Below are positions 51,990 through 60,078 of a stretch of 64,000 nt of DNA, piece after piece. The notes under the pieces are model-generated. The model was given only the letters and a program-made list of their open reading frames with translations, had not been told where the DNA came from and did not search any database. The translations under genes were made by a program, and so were the position numbers. Source of the DNA: Nitrosotalea devaniterrae (GTDB taxonomy: Archaea > Thermoproteota > Nitrososphaeria > Nitrososphaerales > Nitrosopumilaceae); the NCBI GenBank assembly GCA_900065925.1, contig LN890280.1:798451-862450 (forward strand), given 5' to 3'. How positions within the stretch are numbered: position 1 is the first letter of the stretch; the number at the start of each line of letters is the position of its first letter.

Positions 51990-52724
51990 ATGGATGAAGT
52001 AATTGAGGTCAGAACTGGAATTCCAGGATTTGACTCTGTATTGGCTGGAGGACTAAAACAAGGAAAGACAATATCATTGTCAGGACCACCTGGCAGCGGC
52101 AAGACTACATTTGCAATGCAATTTCTATATTCTGGTGCAAAAGATTTTGATGAGTCTGGAATTTTTGTAACACTTTCACAAAGTCCATCTGAAATAAAAA
52201 ATGACTGCAAATTGCTTGGATGGGATATTCAAAAATTAATTGATGCAGGTCAGTTGATGATTATTGATGCAAGACCTTTCAAGAAAAAAGAGGGCTTTAT
52301 TGCATTGGATGAGTCCTTTTACCATGGAGAACCGTTGCCGTTTATGCACCTTACACAACTCATACTTAGCAGCATAAAAAAAATAGGTGCAAAGCGCGTT
52401 GTCGTTGACTCGCTTACAGTTCTTACCTTACAGTATGTGAATAATTTCTATATCAGGCAGGGTCTACAAGGCTTAGTCTATGCACTAGAAGATCAAAACT
52501 GCAGGTCCATATTAATTTCAGAAGTGGATTCATATGAAAAATCTCCTGTTGAATGGTATGTATCCTCTGGAGTAATATTGCTGTGTCATGTACGAAAAGA
52601 ATATTCAATGGAGCGAACAATCCAAGTTCTCAAGATGCGAGGTTCAAAACACAGTGAACAAATTTTTCCAATAAAACTAAATGAAATGGGTATCCAGATT
52701 GTGTATCCTAAAATGATGTCGTAG
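51990..52724 (+). CDS. KaiC/RadA-like ATPase, single domain
   Basis: 244 aa from ATG 51990 (MDEVIEVRTGIPGFD); a CTTTAAATAC box at about 51960-51969 lies 25 nt upstream, supporting a leaderless start here. Walker A LSGPPGSGKTTFAMQ, Walker B RVVVDSLTVLT, then SEVDSYEKSP and the C-terminal VLKMRGSKHSEQIFPIKL typical of KaiC-like archaeal ATPases. Function unknown: signalling or a filament regulator are both possible. Convergent with the TrmB regulator. Confidence 0.8.
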   Translation: MDEVIEVRTGIPGFDSVLAGGLKQGKTISLSGPPGSGKTTFAMQFLYSGAKDFDESGIFVTLSQSPSEIKNDCKLLGWDIQKLIDAGQLMIIDARPFKKKEGFIALDESFYHGEPLPFMHLTQLILSSIKKIGAKRVVVDSLTVLTLQYVNNFYIRQGLQGLVYALEDQNCRSILISEVDSYEKSPVEWYVSSGVILLCHVRKEYSMERTIQVLKMRGSKHSEQIFPIKLNEMGIQIVYPKMMS

Positions 52725-52726
52725 GT

Positions 52727-53602
52727 TTACACGTGCACGTTCTCAGATGTGGACCAAAACAAGTCAAAAAGTGTCTTCATGGAATACACCAATGTTTCTG
52801 AATCTGTCCACATGGCATTCATTTGCTGTGATGTCTGGTTTGCATTTTTGATAAAATGAATTATTTCCCTGCCGTCTTTTATGAGAAAACAGAGATTGTC
52901 ATGTACTCCTGATGGAATCCTTCTTATCTTTGATCTGTCCATGTCATCAAAAATGTATGATGCGTTTTCAGAAATAGATGATAGTAATTTGAAATTAATC
53001 TTAGAGTCTTCAAAATTTTCAAGATGATTTGCATGGTAGAATTTTAAAAAGTCTTTTTCTGCACCTAATATGAGAAATTCACTGTTTGTACTTTTGATCA
53101 TTTCTTTTATCTTGCTGTTTATTTGGTTAGTTCCCTCAAGCATTTGGAATTTTTCTTCTCTGGTTTCCTGAACTGAATTAAATTCCGGAATGGAATCCCA
53201 CAGTTTTTTTATTTCATTTTCTTGACTCTCCAGGGTATTGACTCGTTCTTTTTCTGCATTGACAAGAACCCATATTGCTTTATTCAACGGCTCTGCTGAG
53301 AATCTAGTAGGATGCTGAAACGTTGCTGATACCAGTCCTTTGTTTTGTAATGTAGTTAGTAAGTGATATGTTTCAGTTCTTGGCATCTTTAGTGCCTTGC
53401 ATACTTCAGGAGCTGTCTTGGAGCCATATTTTCCCAAGTAGATGTAGACCTTGCTTTGGTTTGCTGTGAGTCCAAATTTTGCAAGTTCATCTTTTAGTTT
53501 GTCACATGTTATCTTTTGTTCGTATCTGACAGAGCCTGAATTTGCATCAAAGATTGATACTGAAAGTTCATCTTCTTTCATTTCCAAATGTGGGTCCATC
53601 AT
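52727..53602 (-). CDS. TrmB-family transcriptional regulator
   Basis: 291 aa. A winged helix near residues 35-100 (ELAKFGLTANQSKVYIYLGK, APEVCKALKMPRTETYHLLT, LQNKGLVSATFQHPTRFSAE) is followed by a coiled-coil linker (EKERVNTLESQENEIKKLWD) and a C-terminal sensor-like domain (FLILGAEKDFLKFYHANHLE). TrmB proteins regulate sugar and other metabolic genes in archaea; ligand unknown. A 9+9 bp dyad lies 115 nt upstream. Confidence 0.82.
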   Translation of the reverse strand: MMDPHLEMKEDELSVSIFDANSGSVRYEQKITCDKLKDELAKFGLTANQSKVYIYLGKYGSKTAPEVCKALKMPRTETYHLLTTLQNKGLVSATFQHPTRFSAEPLNKAIWVLVNAEKERVNTLESQENEIKKLWDSIPEFNSVQETREEKFQMLEGTNQINSKIKEMIKSTNSEFLILGAEKDFLKFYHANHLENFEDSKINFKLLSSISENASYIFDDMDRSKIRRIPSGVHDNLCFLIKDGREIIHFIKNANQTSQQMNAMWTDSETLVYSMKTLFDLFWSTSENVHV

Positions 53603-53716
53603 ATTTCTCCGGCTGGTCTTGAAGTTTCTAGTTTCAATGACTGGATCTCATTTTTTGTTCCTTTAAGTGATGTGCGCCATATGATGTCATGTTGCGTCAA
53701 ATCTACGATTTTATTT

Positions 53717-53740
53717 TTTTACCTCTACCACGAGGTAAAA
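53717..53740. promoter_or_regulatory. Perfect 9+9 bp inverted repeat, probable operator
   Basis: TTTTACCTC and GAGGTAAAA are exact reverse complements with a 6-nt spacer (TACCAC). Placed between the TrmB gene start and the 3' end of the gene at 53840. It lacks the downstream T-run of a terminator on the minus strand and more resembles a transcription-factor site. Confidence 0.5.
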
Positions 53741-53839
53741 TGATCAAAACTGGTTTTTGATGGAATACTGTATCCGTTGCATAATGCTTGATAAAATTTG
53801 TATTATTTGATACCTTGTTAGATGACGTTTATAGTCACA

Positions 53840-54376
53840 TCAAATCTTGATTTCATGAATTATCTCACTGGGTATGATAAAACTTGATTTGTACGCAAAT
53901 TTGCTTTTTGGTTTCCCCGTCTTTACAAAACATATCTGAAGTGTTAAATCCTGATTTAGCAGTGCAATACATCCAAGTTCTCTTTTGATGCCCTTTGAAA
54001 TCAGGTTGTCTATGGAATTTTTTATCTTTTCTATCTTTTCTATCTCAGTTTTTGTTTTTTCTAATGCCTTGAAATAAATTTCAAGCTCTCCCTTGGTTCC
54101 GATTCCATCATAAAATGAAATTGGGCCCAAGTCATGCCAGTTAGTTGTTTGATCTCGCCTCTTTACTGTTTTTTTCTTCTTTGAATCTGATACACCTTCG
54201 AGTTTTTCTTTTAGTTCTGAAATTTCTGTAGAGTCATTTGTTGTATTTTCAAACCGGATCTTCTCTCCTATTATCTCTGAATATTCTTCAGATTTTTCTT
54301 TTAGTTCCTTTAAACTATTTCCAAGATGTAATTGAAGTGCCTCAATTGAGTGAAAATGTGATATTTCTTCTTTCAA
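53840..54376 (-). CDS. Coiled-coil hypothetical protein, 178 aa
   Basis: Not recognised. Long charged coiled coil in the first half (LGNSLKELKEKSEEYSEIIG, ELKEKLEGVSDSKKKKTVKR), then NWHDLGPISFYDGIGTKGEL and another coiled coil, with a C-terminal beta-like domain (GCIALLNQDLTLQICFVKTG). Follows the gene at 54382 by 5 nt and is probably co-transcribed. Proximity to the filament locus suggests but does not show a link. Confidence 0.55.
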   Translation of the reverse strand: MKEEISHFHSIEALQLHLGNSLKELKEKSEEYSEIIGEKIRFENTTNDSTEISELKEKLEGVSDSKKKKTVKRRDQTTNWHDLGPISFYDGIGTKGELEIYFKALEKTKTEIEKIEKIKNSIDNLISKGIKRELGCIALLNQDLTLQICFVKTGKPKSKFAYKSSFIIPSEIIHEIKI

Positions 54377-54381
54377 ATTTA

Positions 54382-54876
54382 TTATACTCCTTCTACATGA
54401 AGCGATGAATCATTGACAATCATGTCTTCTGTGCTAGAGCCTGGTAATCGTTTTAATCTATGGGTAGCTTCTCGCACAAATGCAATTTTTTGATTCTTCA
54501 AAATCCTGTCGGCTCTTGTCATGCTTATCAAGTTTGGAATTACTGATTTTAGAATGTTTGATGTTTCATCCAAGCTAAGTTGGTCTAGTCTTTTTTGTTC
54601 TGATTTAAAATTAGGTTTTATGATGAGCAAATCAAGGGACGGCATGAGAATTATTCGGGTATCTTGAGACAAGCTCAATAGTCTGGGATCAACATCCATT
54701 GAAAATCCTAGGTAGTTAGTTATTGTTCTCAAAGAATTGTATAACTCATCTGTCAAGTTGGTTTTTTCATTGTCTAATTCATAAATCTGGATGGCTTCTT
54801 CTACAAGTTCATCTATTGCCTTTATTGATGATACTAGTTCGTCTTGGTCCGTATTGTCTGGCATAGACATGCACAA
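54382..54876 (-). CDS. Hypothetical protein, 164 aa
   Basis: Not recognised. MCMSMPDNTDQDELVSSIKA start, acidic N-terminal helices, then DPRLLSLSQDTRIILMPSLD and a helical C-terminal part (MTRADRILKNQKIAFVREAT). Divergent from the first pilin gene with about 170 nt between; first gene of a two-gene unit with the coiled-coil gene at 53840. Confidence 0.55.
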   Translation of the reverse strand: MCMSMPDNTDQDELVSSIKAIDELVEEAIQIYELDNEKTNLTDELYNSLRTITNYLGFSMDVDPRLLSLSQDTRIILMPSLDLLIIKPNFKSEQKRLDQLSLDETSNILKSVIPNLISMTRADRILKNQKIAFVREATHRLKRLPGSSTEDMIVNDSSLHVEGV

Positions 54877-55043
54877 AATTTGGTTTTTTATATGAAAAAA
54901 CTATGTATGTATTTGTACATTACACTATTAGTTTCAACCGTATGCTTGATTGTAAAAAATGTCGTGCATTTATTGGCAACTAGTTAGTTTCAGACAAGAC
55001 ATATCTATCAATATTAGTAACAAAGTGACCAAAAACTCAGAAA

Positions 55044-55490
55044 ATGATGATTTTTTCTAGTCGTAAGGCATTAAGCTCAATTGTAACTGGAATGGTGCTT
55101 CTTGTAGCTACTGTGATTCTTGGCTCTGCAGTAGTCATGTGGTCTAATGGTAACTTTTCCATCTCAAAATCTATTACAACGGCACTTTATACTACAAATG
55201 TAAACAAGTTTACTGAACAATTGGTAATAGAAAATACGTGGTTTGGTAGTACTCCTTCAAAGTTCGTCAATGTTACACTGTATAACATTGGCTCTACAGG
55301 CATAACTGTTACAGATATACAAATTAAAAACTCGACAAATACTGTGGATCTTCCTATAGTACACGGGAATATTTTACCGCAGAAAACAAACTCTACAAAA
55401 ATTTCTTATGGGTGGAAAAGTAAAGTTCCTCTGAGCATAATAGTAACTACTGCAAAAGGTTCGGTCATTACTACTGATGTATCACCATGA
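55044..55490 (+). CDS. Type IV prepilin-like protein 1 (class III signal peptide)
   Basis: 148 aa. The N-terminus SSRKALSSIVTGMVLLVATV is an archaellin/pilin signal: basic segment, predicted cut after Ala (RKA-LSSIV) by a FlaK/PibD-type peptidase, then the helix that packs into the filament core. The exposed domain is beta-rich with N-x-S/T sites (NVTLYNIGSTGITVTDIQIK). ATG 55044 or 55047. First gene of the filament locus. Confidence 0.8.
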   Translation: MMIFSSRKALSSIVTGMVLLVATVILGSAVVMWSNGNFSISKSITTALYTTNVNKFTEQLVIENTWFGSTPSKFVNVTLYNIGSTGITVTDIQIKNSTNTVDLPIVHGNILPQKTNSTKISYGWKSKVPLSIIVTTAKGSVITTDVSP

Positions 55491-55578
55491 AAGCAAACTT
55501 GTAAAATAAAAACATGTCACATTATAATACTCACACTTGTTAATTATCACTCTTTGATATAATTGCGCATATCAACAT

Positions 55579-57030
55579 ATGAGACAGTGGGACAAAAATA
55601 ATTCGTTTAGACATTTCAATCATTACAAAAAAGGAGTATCCACTGTAATTAGTGGGGCCATACTACTCGTCGGTATTTCACTAATTGGAGTCATTGGTGT
55701 TTCATGGGCTAAAGATAATCTAAATACAAATGAAAAAATCATAGATAATACTTATTCTACAAACATAAATAAAATTAAAGAATCAATTGCACCACAACAC
55801 GAATGGTACAAGACTTCGCAAAAACAACTTAATGTCACTTTTATAAACACTGGAATTGATGGCCTCAATGTTAACGAAATTGAAATTAAAGGAATTCATT
55901 CTGTAGATTTACGAATTCCACCAATAGCGGTTCCTCCTGGTAAAACTTTTTCTAAACTGGTAAGTTATGATTGGGCAGGAGATCCGATTGACATTTCATT
56001 AATTACTGCACGTGGTTCTATTTTTACACATCATCTAGGTACTCCTGCAGATGGGCAATTGATAATTAACAAGATAGCAAAACAAGCAGATGGTAACTTT
56101 ACTTATTATGGTGATCTTGGAACTTTCTCAATTAGTACTTCTGGTAATCATAATACTGTGAACCTAGACGCAAATGGTAACATGGTACTTACAGGTACTA
56201 TCAGGGATTTTAATGGTTCAGCATGGACACATGGTGGTGCAGACCCTGATTTTGAGGCGGTTTGTCCTTGCAATTTTACCGTAGTCAAAAATATTGTTAT
56301 GCCAAATCTTGGTTCTGACGAAGAACCGGTTTACAACAACGGAACTTTTTATTCTCTTGATCATGGCTATAAATGGTTTAACCAATGGTTTCATGATAAT
56401 TCAACTCTTAATGTAAAAAAACAATTGAATGTTACACTGATTGAACAAGGCACCAATCCACAAACGTGGAAATATGACAATCAAGCATTCTTTCCTATAG
56501 ATAATCAATTATTTGGAAACAGTGGCAATGATGCACAAAATCCTCCAAAACCACATAATTTTGGATTCACTTATGAGATTCACAGTTCATTTACCTATCA
56601 GGGTGGCGAAACTTTTGACTTTGCAGGAGATGACGATGTATGGGTCTTTATCAACAAAAAACTTGCTATGGATTTAGGAGGAGTTCATTCAACAGCTACT
56701 GGCACAATAAATCTGGATGCCCAAGCTAATGCTCTTGGAATCACACGAGGAAATGTATACTCATTTGACTTTTTTTATGCAGAGCGTCATACGACAGGTT
56801 CTGACATGAAGATTACCACTTCCATACAGCTTGGAAATCCCGGAACAGGAAAGTCAGGTGTATTTTTTGTAGATCCTGGAGTGTATACTGTAGGTGAAAC
56901 CCCTGCGCCTGGGTGGACACTACAAGGTGTAACATGTGACAATACATACTTCCAACCCAATGCTACAAAAGTTACAGTAACAGTACCTAAAGGAGTAACT
57001 ACCTGCACTTTTACAAATTTCCATAATTAA
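55579..57030 (+). CDS. Prepilin-like protein with fibro-slime domain
   Basis: 483 aa. Class III signal HYKKGVSTVISGAILLVGIS (cut probably after Gly19), then a pilin-like stalk of about 130 residues similar in plan to the first pilin. Residues about 280-425 show a fibro-slime/PA14-like domain: FFPIDNQLFGNSGNDAQNPP, FDFAGDDDVWVFINKKLAMD, LGGVHSTATGTINLDAQANA and FDFFYAERHTTGSDMKI. The C-terminal 60 residues (PAPGWTLQGVTCDN, VTVPKGVTTCTFTNF) resemble a prealbumin-like fold. An adhesive tip or minor pilin is likely. Confidence 0.78.
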   Translation: MRQWDKNNSFRHFNHYKKGVSTVISGAILLVGISLIGVIGVSWAKDNLNTNEKIIDNTYSTNINKIKESIAPQHEWYKTSQKQLNVTFINTGIDGLNVNEIEIKGIHSVDLRIPPIAVPPGKTFSKLVSYDWAGDPIDISLITARGSIFTHHLGTPADGQLIINKIAKQADGNFTYYGDLGTFSISTSGNHNTVNLDANGNMVLTGTIRDFNGSAWTHGGADPDFEAVCPCNFTVVKNIVMPNLGSDEEPVYNNGTFYSLDHGYKWFNQWFHDNSTLNVKKQLNVTLIEQGTNPQTWKYDNQAFFPIDNQLFGNSGNDAQNPPKPHNFGFTYEIHSSFTYQGGETFDFAGDDDVWVFINKKLAMDLGGVHSTATGTINLDAQANALGITRGNVYSFDFFYAERHTTGSDMKITTSIQLGNPGTGKSGVFFVDPGVYTVGETPAPGWTLQGVTCDNTYFQPNATKVTVTVPKGVTTCTFTNFHN

Positions 57031-57188
57031 CTCATAAAGTAATGTTATTTGTAATTATTTTATGTGACACCCAGAATCATTTATTGAAGATTAAAACAAT
57101 TTTTATTGTATGATGTTTAAAGTAATGTTTTCAAATATCAATACAGATTATGGTGATCTAACTTGTATCTTTTACACAGATGATTGTC

Positions 57189-58388
57189 ATGAATAGAAAA
57201 GGTATCAGCACAGTAGTAGGTGCTGTCTTTTTTATCATAATCTTTACCACCGCAGTAACATTTGTTACTTATGATATGAATCTGTTGAATAATTTTACTA
57301 GTGCATTTGTAACAAAAAGTCAAGCCGATGCAGATGCAAATCATGAGGAATTTTCAATAACCAAAGTAACAATTGATAACAATAAATTCAATATTACTGT
57401 TCAAAACTCTGGAAGTATTCCTGTAAGCATCAATAGATTATGGGTGCAGAATAAATCTGATATTACTTGGGGTACTTCAAAATATGATGTTAACCAAGTT
57501 GTATATCCTGGCAATTCTCTTTCTAAAATAGGACAAAGCATACCACTTTATGCTAAACCTACTCAGGGGTATGATCTTAAACTAGTCACAATGCGTGGAA
57601 ATATCAAGGAATTTTTTGTAAACTCTGCAAGTCAAGCCCCGGTATATTTACAATTATTTGCATTGCCAAATTCTGGACCTAATAATTTCAATACTACCTT
57701 ACTTCTTGGTGTCACAAATAATATGACAAATGGTGGTGCACTCTCAAACATCCAAGCAAATATTGTTGCCAAAAATGTCACAGGCTTTGGTAAAACTACT
57801 CTAATTTCAGGCCCTACTCCAACTTCGTACCCTCTTTTGAATAATGGTGATGTGACGTTTTTCAAGTGGGATTATAAAATTAATGGTACTAGTGGCTATA
57901 AAGTAAATTTCCAAGCGTCACTTCAAAACGGATATCTCTATAACAATGCCTCACAAAATGTTGTAGTAAATACTGTTGTAAAACCTCAGATTAATTTCAC
58001 AAATCCTGTAAATCCAGCCAACGAAACTAACGGAATTGGTCACATGAGTAATTTGTTAGCTACGATAACTCCTCAAGTTACCGGCAGAATTGAAATTACT
58101 GTTTCAGGATTTACGTTTCATACTGCAAAAAATGGTACATGTAATACAGATATTAGGATAGGCACATCGTTAATTGCTCCACAAGGCATATTGGGTAATA
58201 CCAAGGTTGGTGTTTCAATTAATAGCACGAGTCCTACTGCTAATGCAAAGATTCCATTTGCAAATACTGTTCAAATTTCTGGACTTGGTATTGGAACAAA
58301 GGAATATGTCCAAATAGGTAAACAAGCAGGTGGTACATCTGGTATCTGCGCTTGGAGAAATCTCAATATATCTGTGAAAGAAATATGA
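57189..58388 (+). CDS. Large prepilin-like surface protein
   Basis: 399 aa from ATG 57189 (MNRKGISTVVGAVFFIIIFT); ATG 57180 is possible. Class III signal with predicted cut RKG-ISTVV and a hydrophobic filament helix. The exposed part has beta-sandwich-like repeats and many N-x-S/T sites (NFNTTLLLGVTNNMTNGGAL, VQISGLGIGTKEYVQIGKQA). One Cys pair near the C-terminus (NGTCNTDIR and GTSGICAWR). Probably another filament or cell-surface subunit. Confidence 0.75.
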   Translation: MNRKGISTVVGAVFFIIIFTTAVTFVTYDMNLLNNFTSAFVTKSQADADANHEEFSITKVTIDNNKFNITVQNSGSIPVSINRLWVQNKSDITWGTSKYDVNQVVYPGNSLSKIGQSIPLYAKPTQGYDLKLVTMRGNIKEFFVNSASQAPVYLQLFALPNSGPNNFNTTLLLGVTNNMTNGGALSNIQANIVAKNVTGFGKTTLISGPTPTSYPLLNNGDVTFFKWDYKINGTSGYKVNFQASLQNGYLYNNASQNVVVNTVVKPQINFTNPVNPANETNGIGHMSNLLATITPQVTGRIEITVSGFTFHTAKNGTCNTDIRIGTSLIAPQGILGNTKVGVSINSTSPTANAKIPFANTVQISGLGIGTKEYVQIGKQAGGTSGICAWRNLNISVKEI

Positions 58389-58465
58389 TTGAACAAAAAT
58401 TGTAGTGATAATTAAAAAATTGTAACGATGAGAATTTTTCTTAAACTTTAGTATTATCCAATCAT

Positions 58466-58975
58466 TTACACGTGTTGTTCTATGATTTGTTCTTGATCTA
58501 GTGGTGATGTGAGTTCAACTTGTGTGTGCAATTCACTTTGCTTAGAAAATCCGTCTACTACGTCGACATTATCTGATTCATGCAATGTTTCGGATATGCT
58601 CTTTTCTACCTGTGGGACATACGACATTTGTGATAGTCTATACGCGGGACATGGTATTTGCATACTCTTTGACATGATAAAAAATAACGGAAAGATCTCT
58701 TGGTATATCAAATTTAAAACCACTGGTATGTTTTTCTCATCTGGACTTAGTTGCTTTGATATCTCATTCTGGTCTCCATGGAGTGTAGCCATTCCTTCTA
58801 CAGTTATTTTGGCATTTGTGGGGTTTGACAAGAGAATTAGTCTATATTTTAGTATAATTTCAGAATCTCTATTTTCCACTTCATCAAGTGATGCCTCTAT
58901 GTTGTATTTTACAAAACCCTGTTCCTTTTTTAACTTTGAAAATGTTACTGAGTTCAATTCTATTTTTAGATTCAT
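58466..58975 (-). CDS. Hypothetical protein, possibly SecB-like fold, 169 aa
   Basis: Not firmly recognised. MNLKIELNSVTFSKLKKEQG, then alternating strands (ILKYRLILLSNPTNAKITVE) and the helix NLIYQEIFPLFFIMSKSMQI before PCPAYRLSQMSYV. The strand pattern and the FPL..(helix)..P motif are reminiscent of SecB-like export chaperones, which would suit its location among secreted filament genes, but sequence similarity is weak. Opposite strand to all neighbours. Confidence 0.45.
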   Translation of the reverse strand: MNLKIELNSVTFSKLKKEQGFVKYNIEASLDEVENRDSEIILKYRLILLSNPTNAKITVEGMATLHGDQNEISKQLSPDEKNIPVVLNLIYQEIFPLFFIMSKSMQIPCPAYRLSQMSYVPQVEKSISETLHESDNVDVVDGFSKQSELHTQVELTSPLDQEQIIEQHV

Positions 58976-59067
58976 AGATGTAAGAAAATATTATGAAACT
59001 TAACCCCCTGTCTGTAGTATGATGATACATGTCATGTGTTTTAGTATGCTTGAGATAATTCAAACAT

Positions 59068-60078
59068 GTGAGTATCAAAAATCCGCCTGATCAACGGATG
59101 AAGGAAGTCATAAATTCTAAGATTCACGATGAAAATTTCACCCTGAATATTCATGTTTCTACGTTAAAAAAAAGTACTCATGCTCTGTCTAAAAATTATG
59201 ATATAAAAAAATATCTTGATCCAGAAAAGTTTTCATTTTCACCTGAGATTTCCGAACTCATACCTAGAGATACTCCTCCTTATCTTGATAATGGAGAAAA
59301 ATATGTAGAACGAATTGCTAGAGCCTTATCATTTTTCAAACAATGTGCACTTATTGGGCCAAGCGGTACTGGGAAAACACATATTGTATATCTAATAGCC
59401 GAACTTGCTGGTCTTCCAATATGGGAGATTAACTGTGGCTTACAAACATCGGTTTTTGATCTTTTTGGAAGATATGTTGGTCTTGGAAAAGAAAACTGGA
59501 TTGATGGACTGATAACATCCTGGAGTAGACATGGTGGAATACTGTATCTTGATGAGGCAAACATGATGAAGCAGGATATTGCTACCAGACTGAATCCTAT
59601 TTTGGATCAACGGGGTCACATGGTTCTGACAGAAAAAGATAATGAAATAATTCAACGTCATAAATATGCGTTTTTAATAATCAGTATGAACCCCGTCTCT
59701 TCTGAATTTGCCGGCACTAAGCCAATAAACGCAGCAATGAGAAGAAGAATGAGTGTCTGGCTAAACTTTGACTATATGAGTGTGGGTTCAAAGATTGACG
59801 AAAAAGAAGTGGATCTTTTGATTAAAAAAACTAATGGCTTGAGCAGACAAGATGCTGAAATAATAGTTAGAGTGGGTGCAGATCTACGAAAACAATACAA
59901 GTCTGGAGATCTTCCCTATGGTCCTTCTATAGGGGATCTCTTAAACTGGGCATTATTGATTTCTGATGGTGCCTCATTAAAAGATGCAGCAGAAGAAACC
60001 ATAATCTCTCTTACTAGTGACGATGTTGAAGTACAAGGAATGGTAAGAAGAATAATTTGTAAAATAGCTGGAATCTGA
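59068..60078 (+). CDS. MoxR-type AAA+ ATPase
   Basis: 336 aa, GTG start. Walker A IGPSGTGKTHIVYL (residues 97-104), Walker B GGILYLDEANMMKQD (158-164), sensor 1 FLIISMNPVSSEF and the arginine-finger region NAAMRRRMSVWLNFDY. MoxR proteins with a partner VWA protein act as metal-insertion or chaperone-like remodelling pairs (CbbQO, NorQD type). Its TGA overlaps the next ATG (TGATG), so the two are translationally coupled. Confidence 0.88.
   Translation: MSIKNPPDQRMKEVINSKIHDENFTLNIHVSTLKKSTHALSKNYDIKKYLDPEKFSFSPEISELIPRDTPPYLDNGEKYVERIARALSFFKQCALIGPSGTGKTHIVYLIAELAGLPIWEINCGLQTSVFDLFGRYVGLGKENWIDGLITSWSRHGGILYLDEANMMKQDIATRLNPILDQRGHMVLTEKDNEIIQRHKYAFLIISMNPVSSEFAGTKPINAAMRRRMSVWLNFDYMSVGSKIDEKEVDLLIKKTNGLSRQDAEIIVRVGADLRKQYKSGDLPYGPSIGDLLNWALLISDGASLKDAAEETIISLTSDDVEVQGMVRRIICKIAGI

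Noticed and set aside
51990-52724. Assigning the KaiC-like ATPase as ArlH
   Set aside because: It is a single RecA-fold domain, but it lies apart from the filament genes, faces a TrmB gene, and many archaeal KaiC-like proteins are unrelated to archaella.
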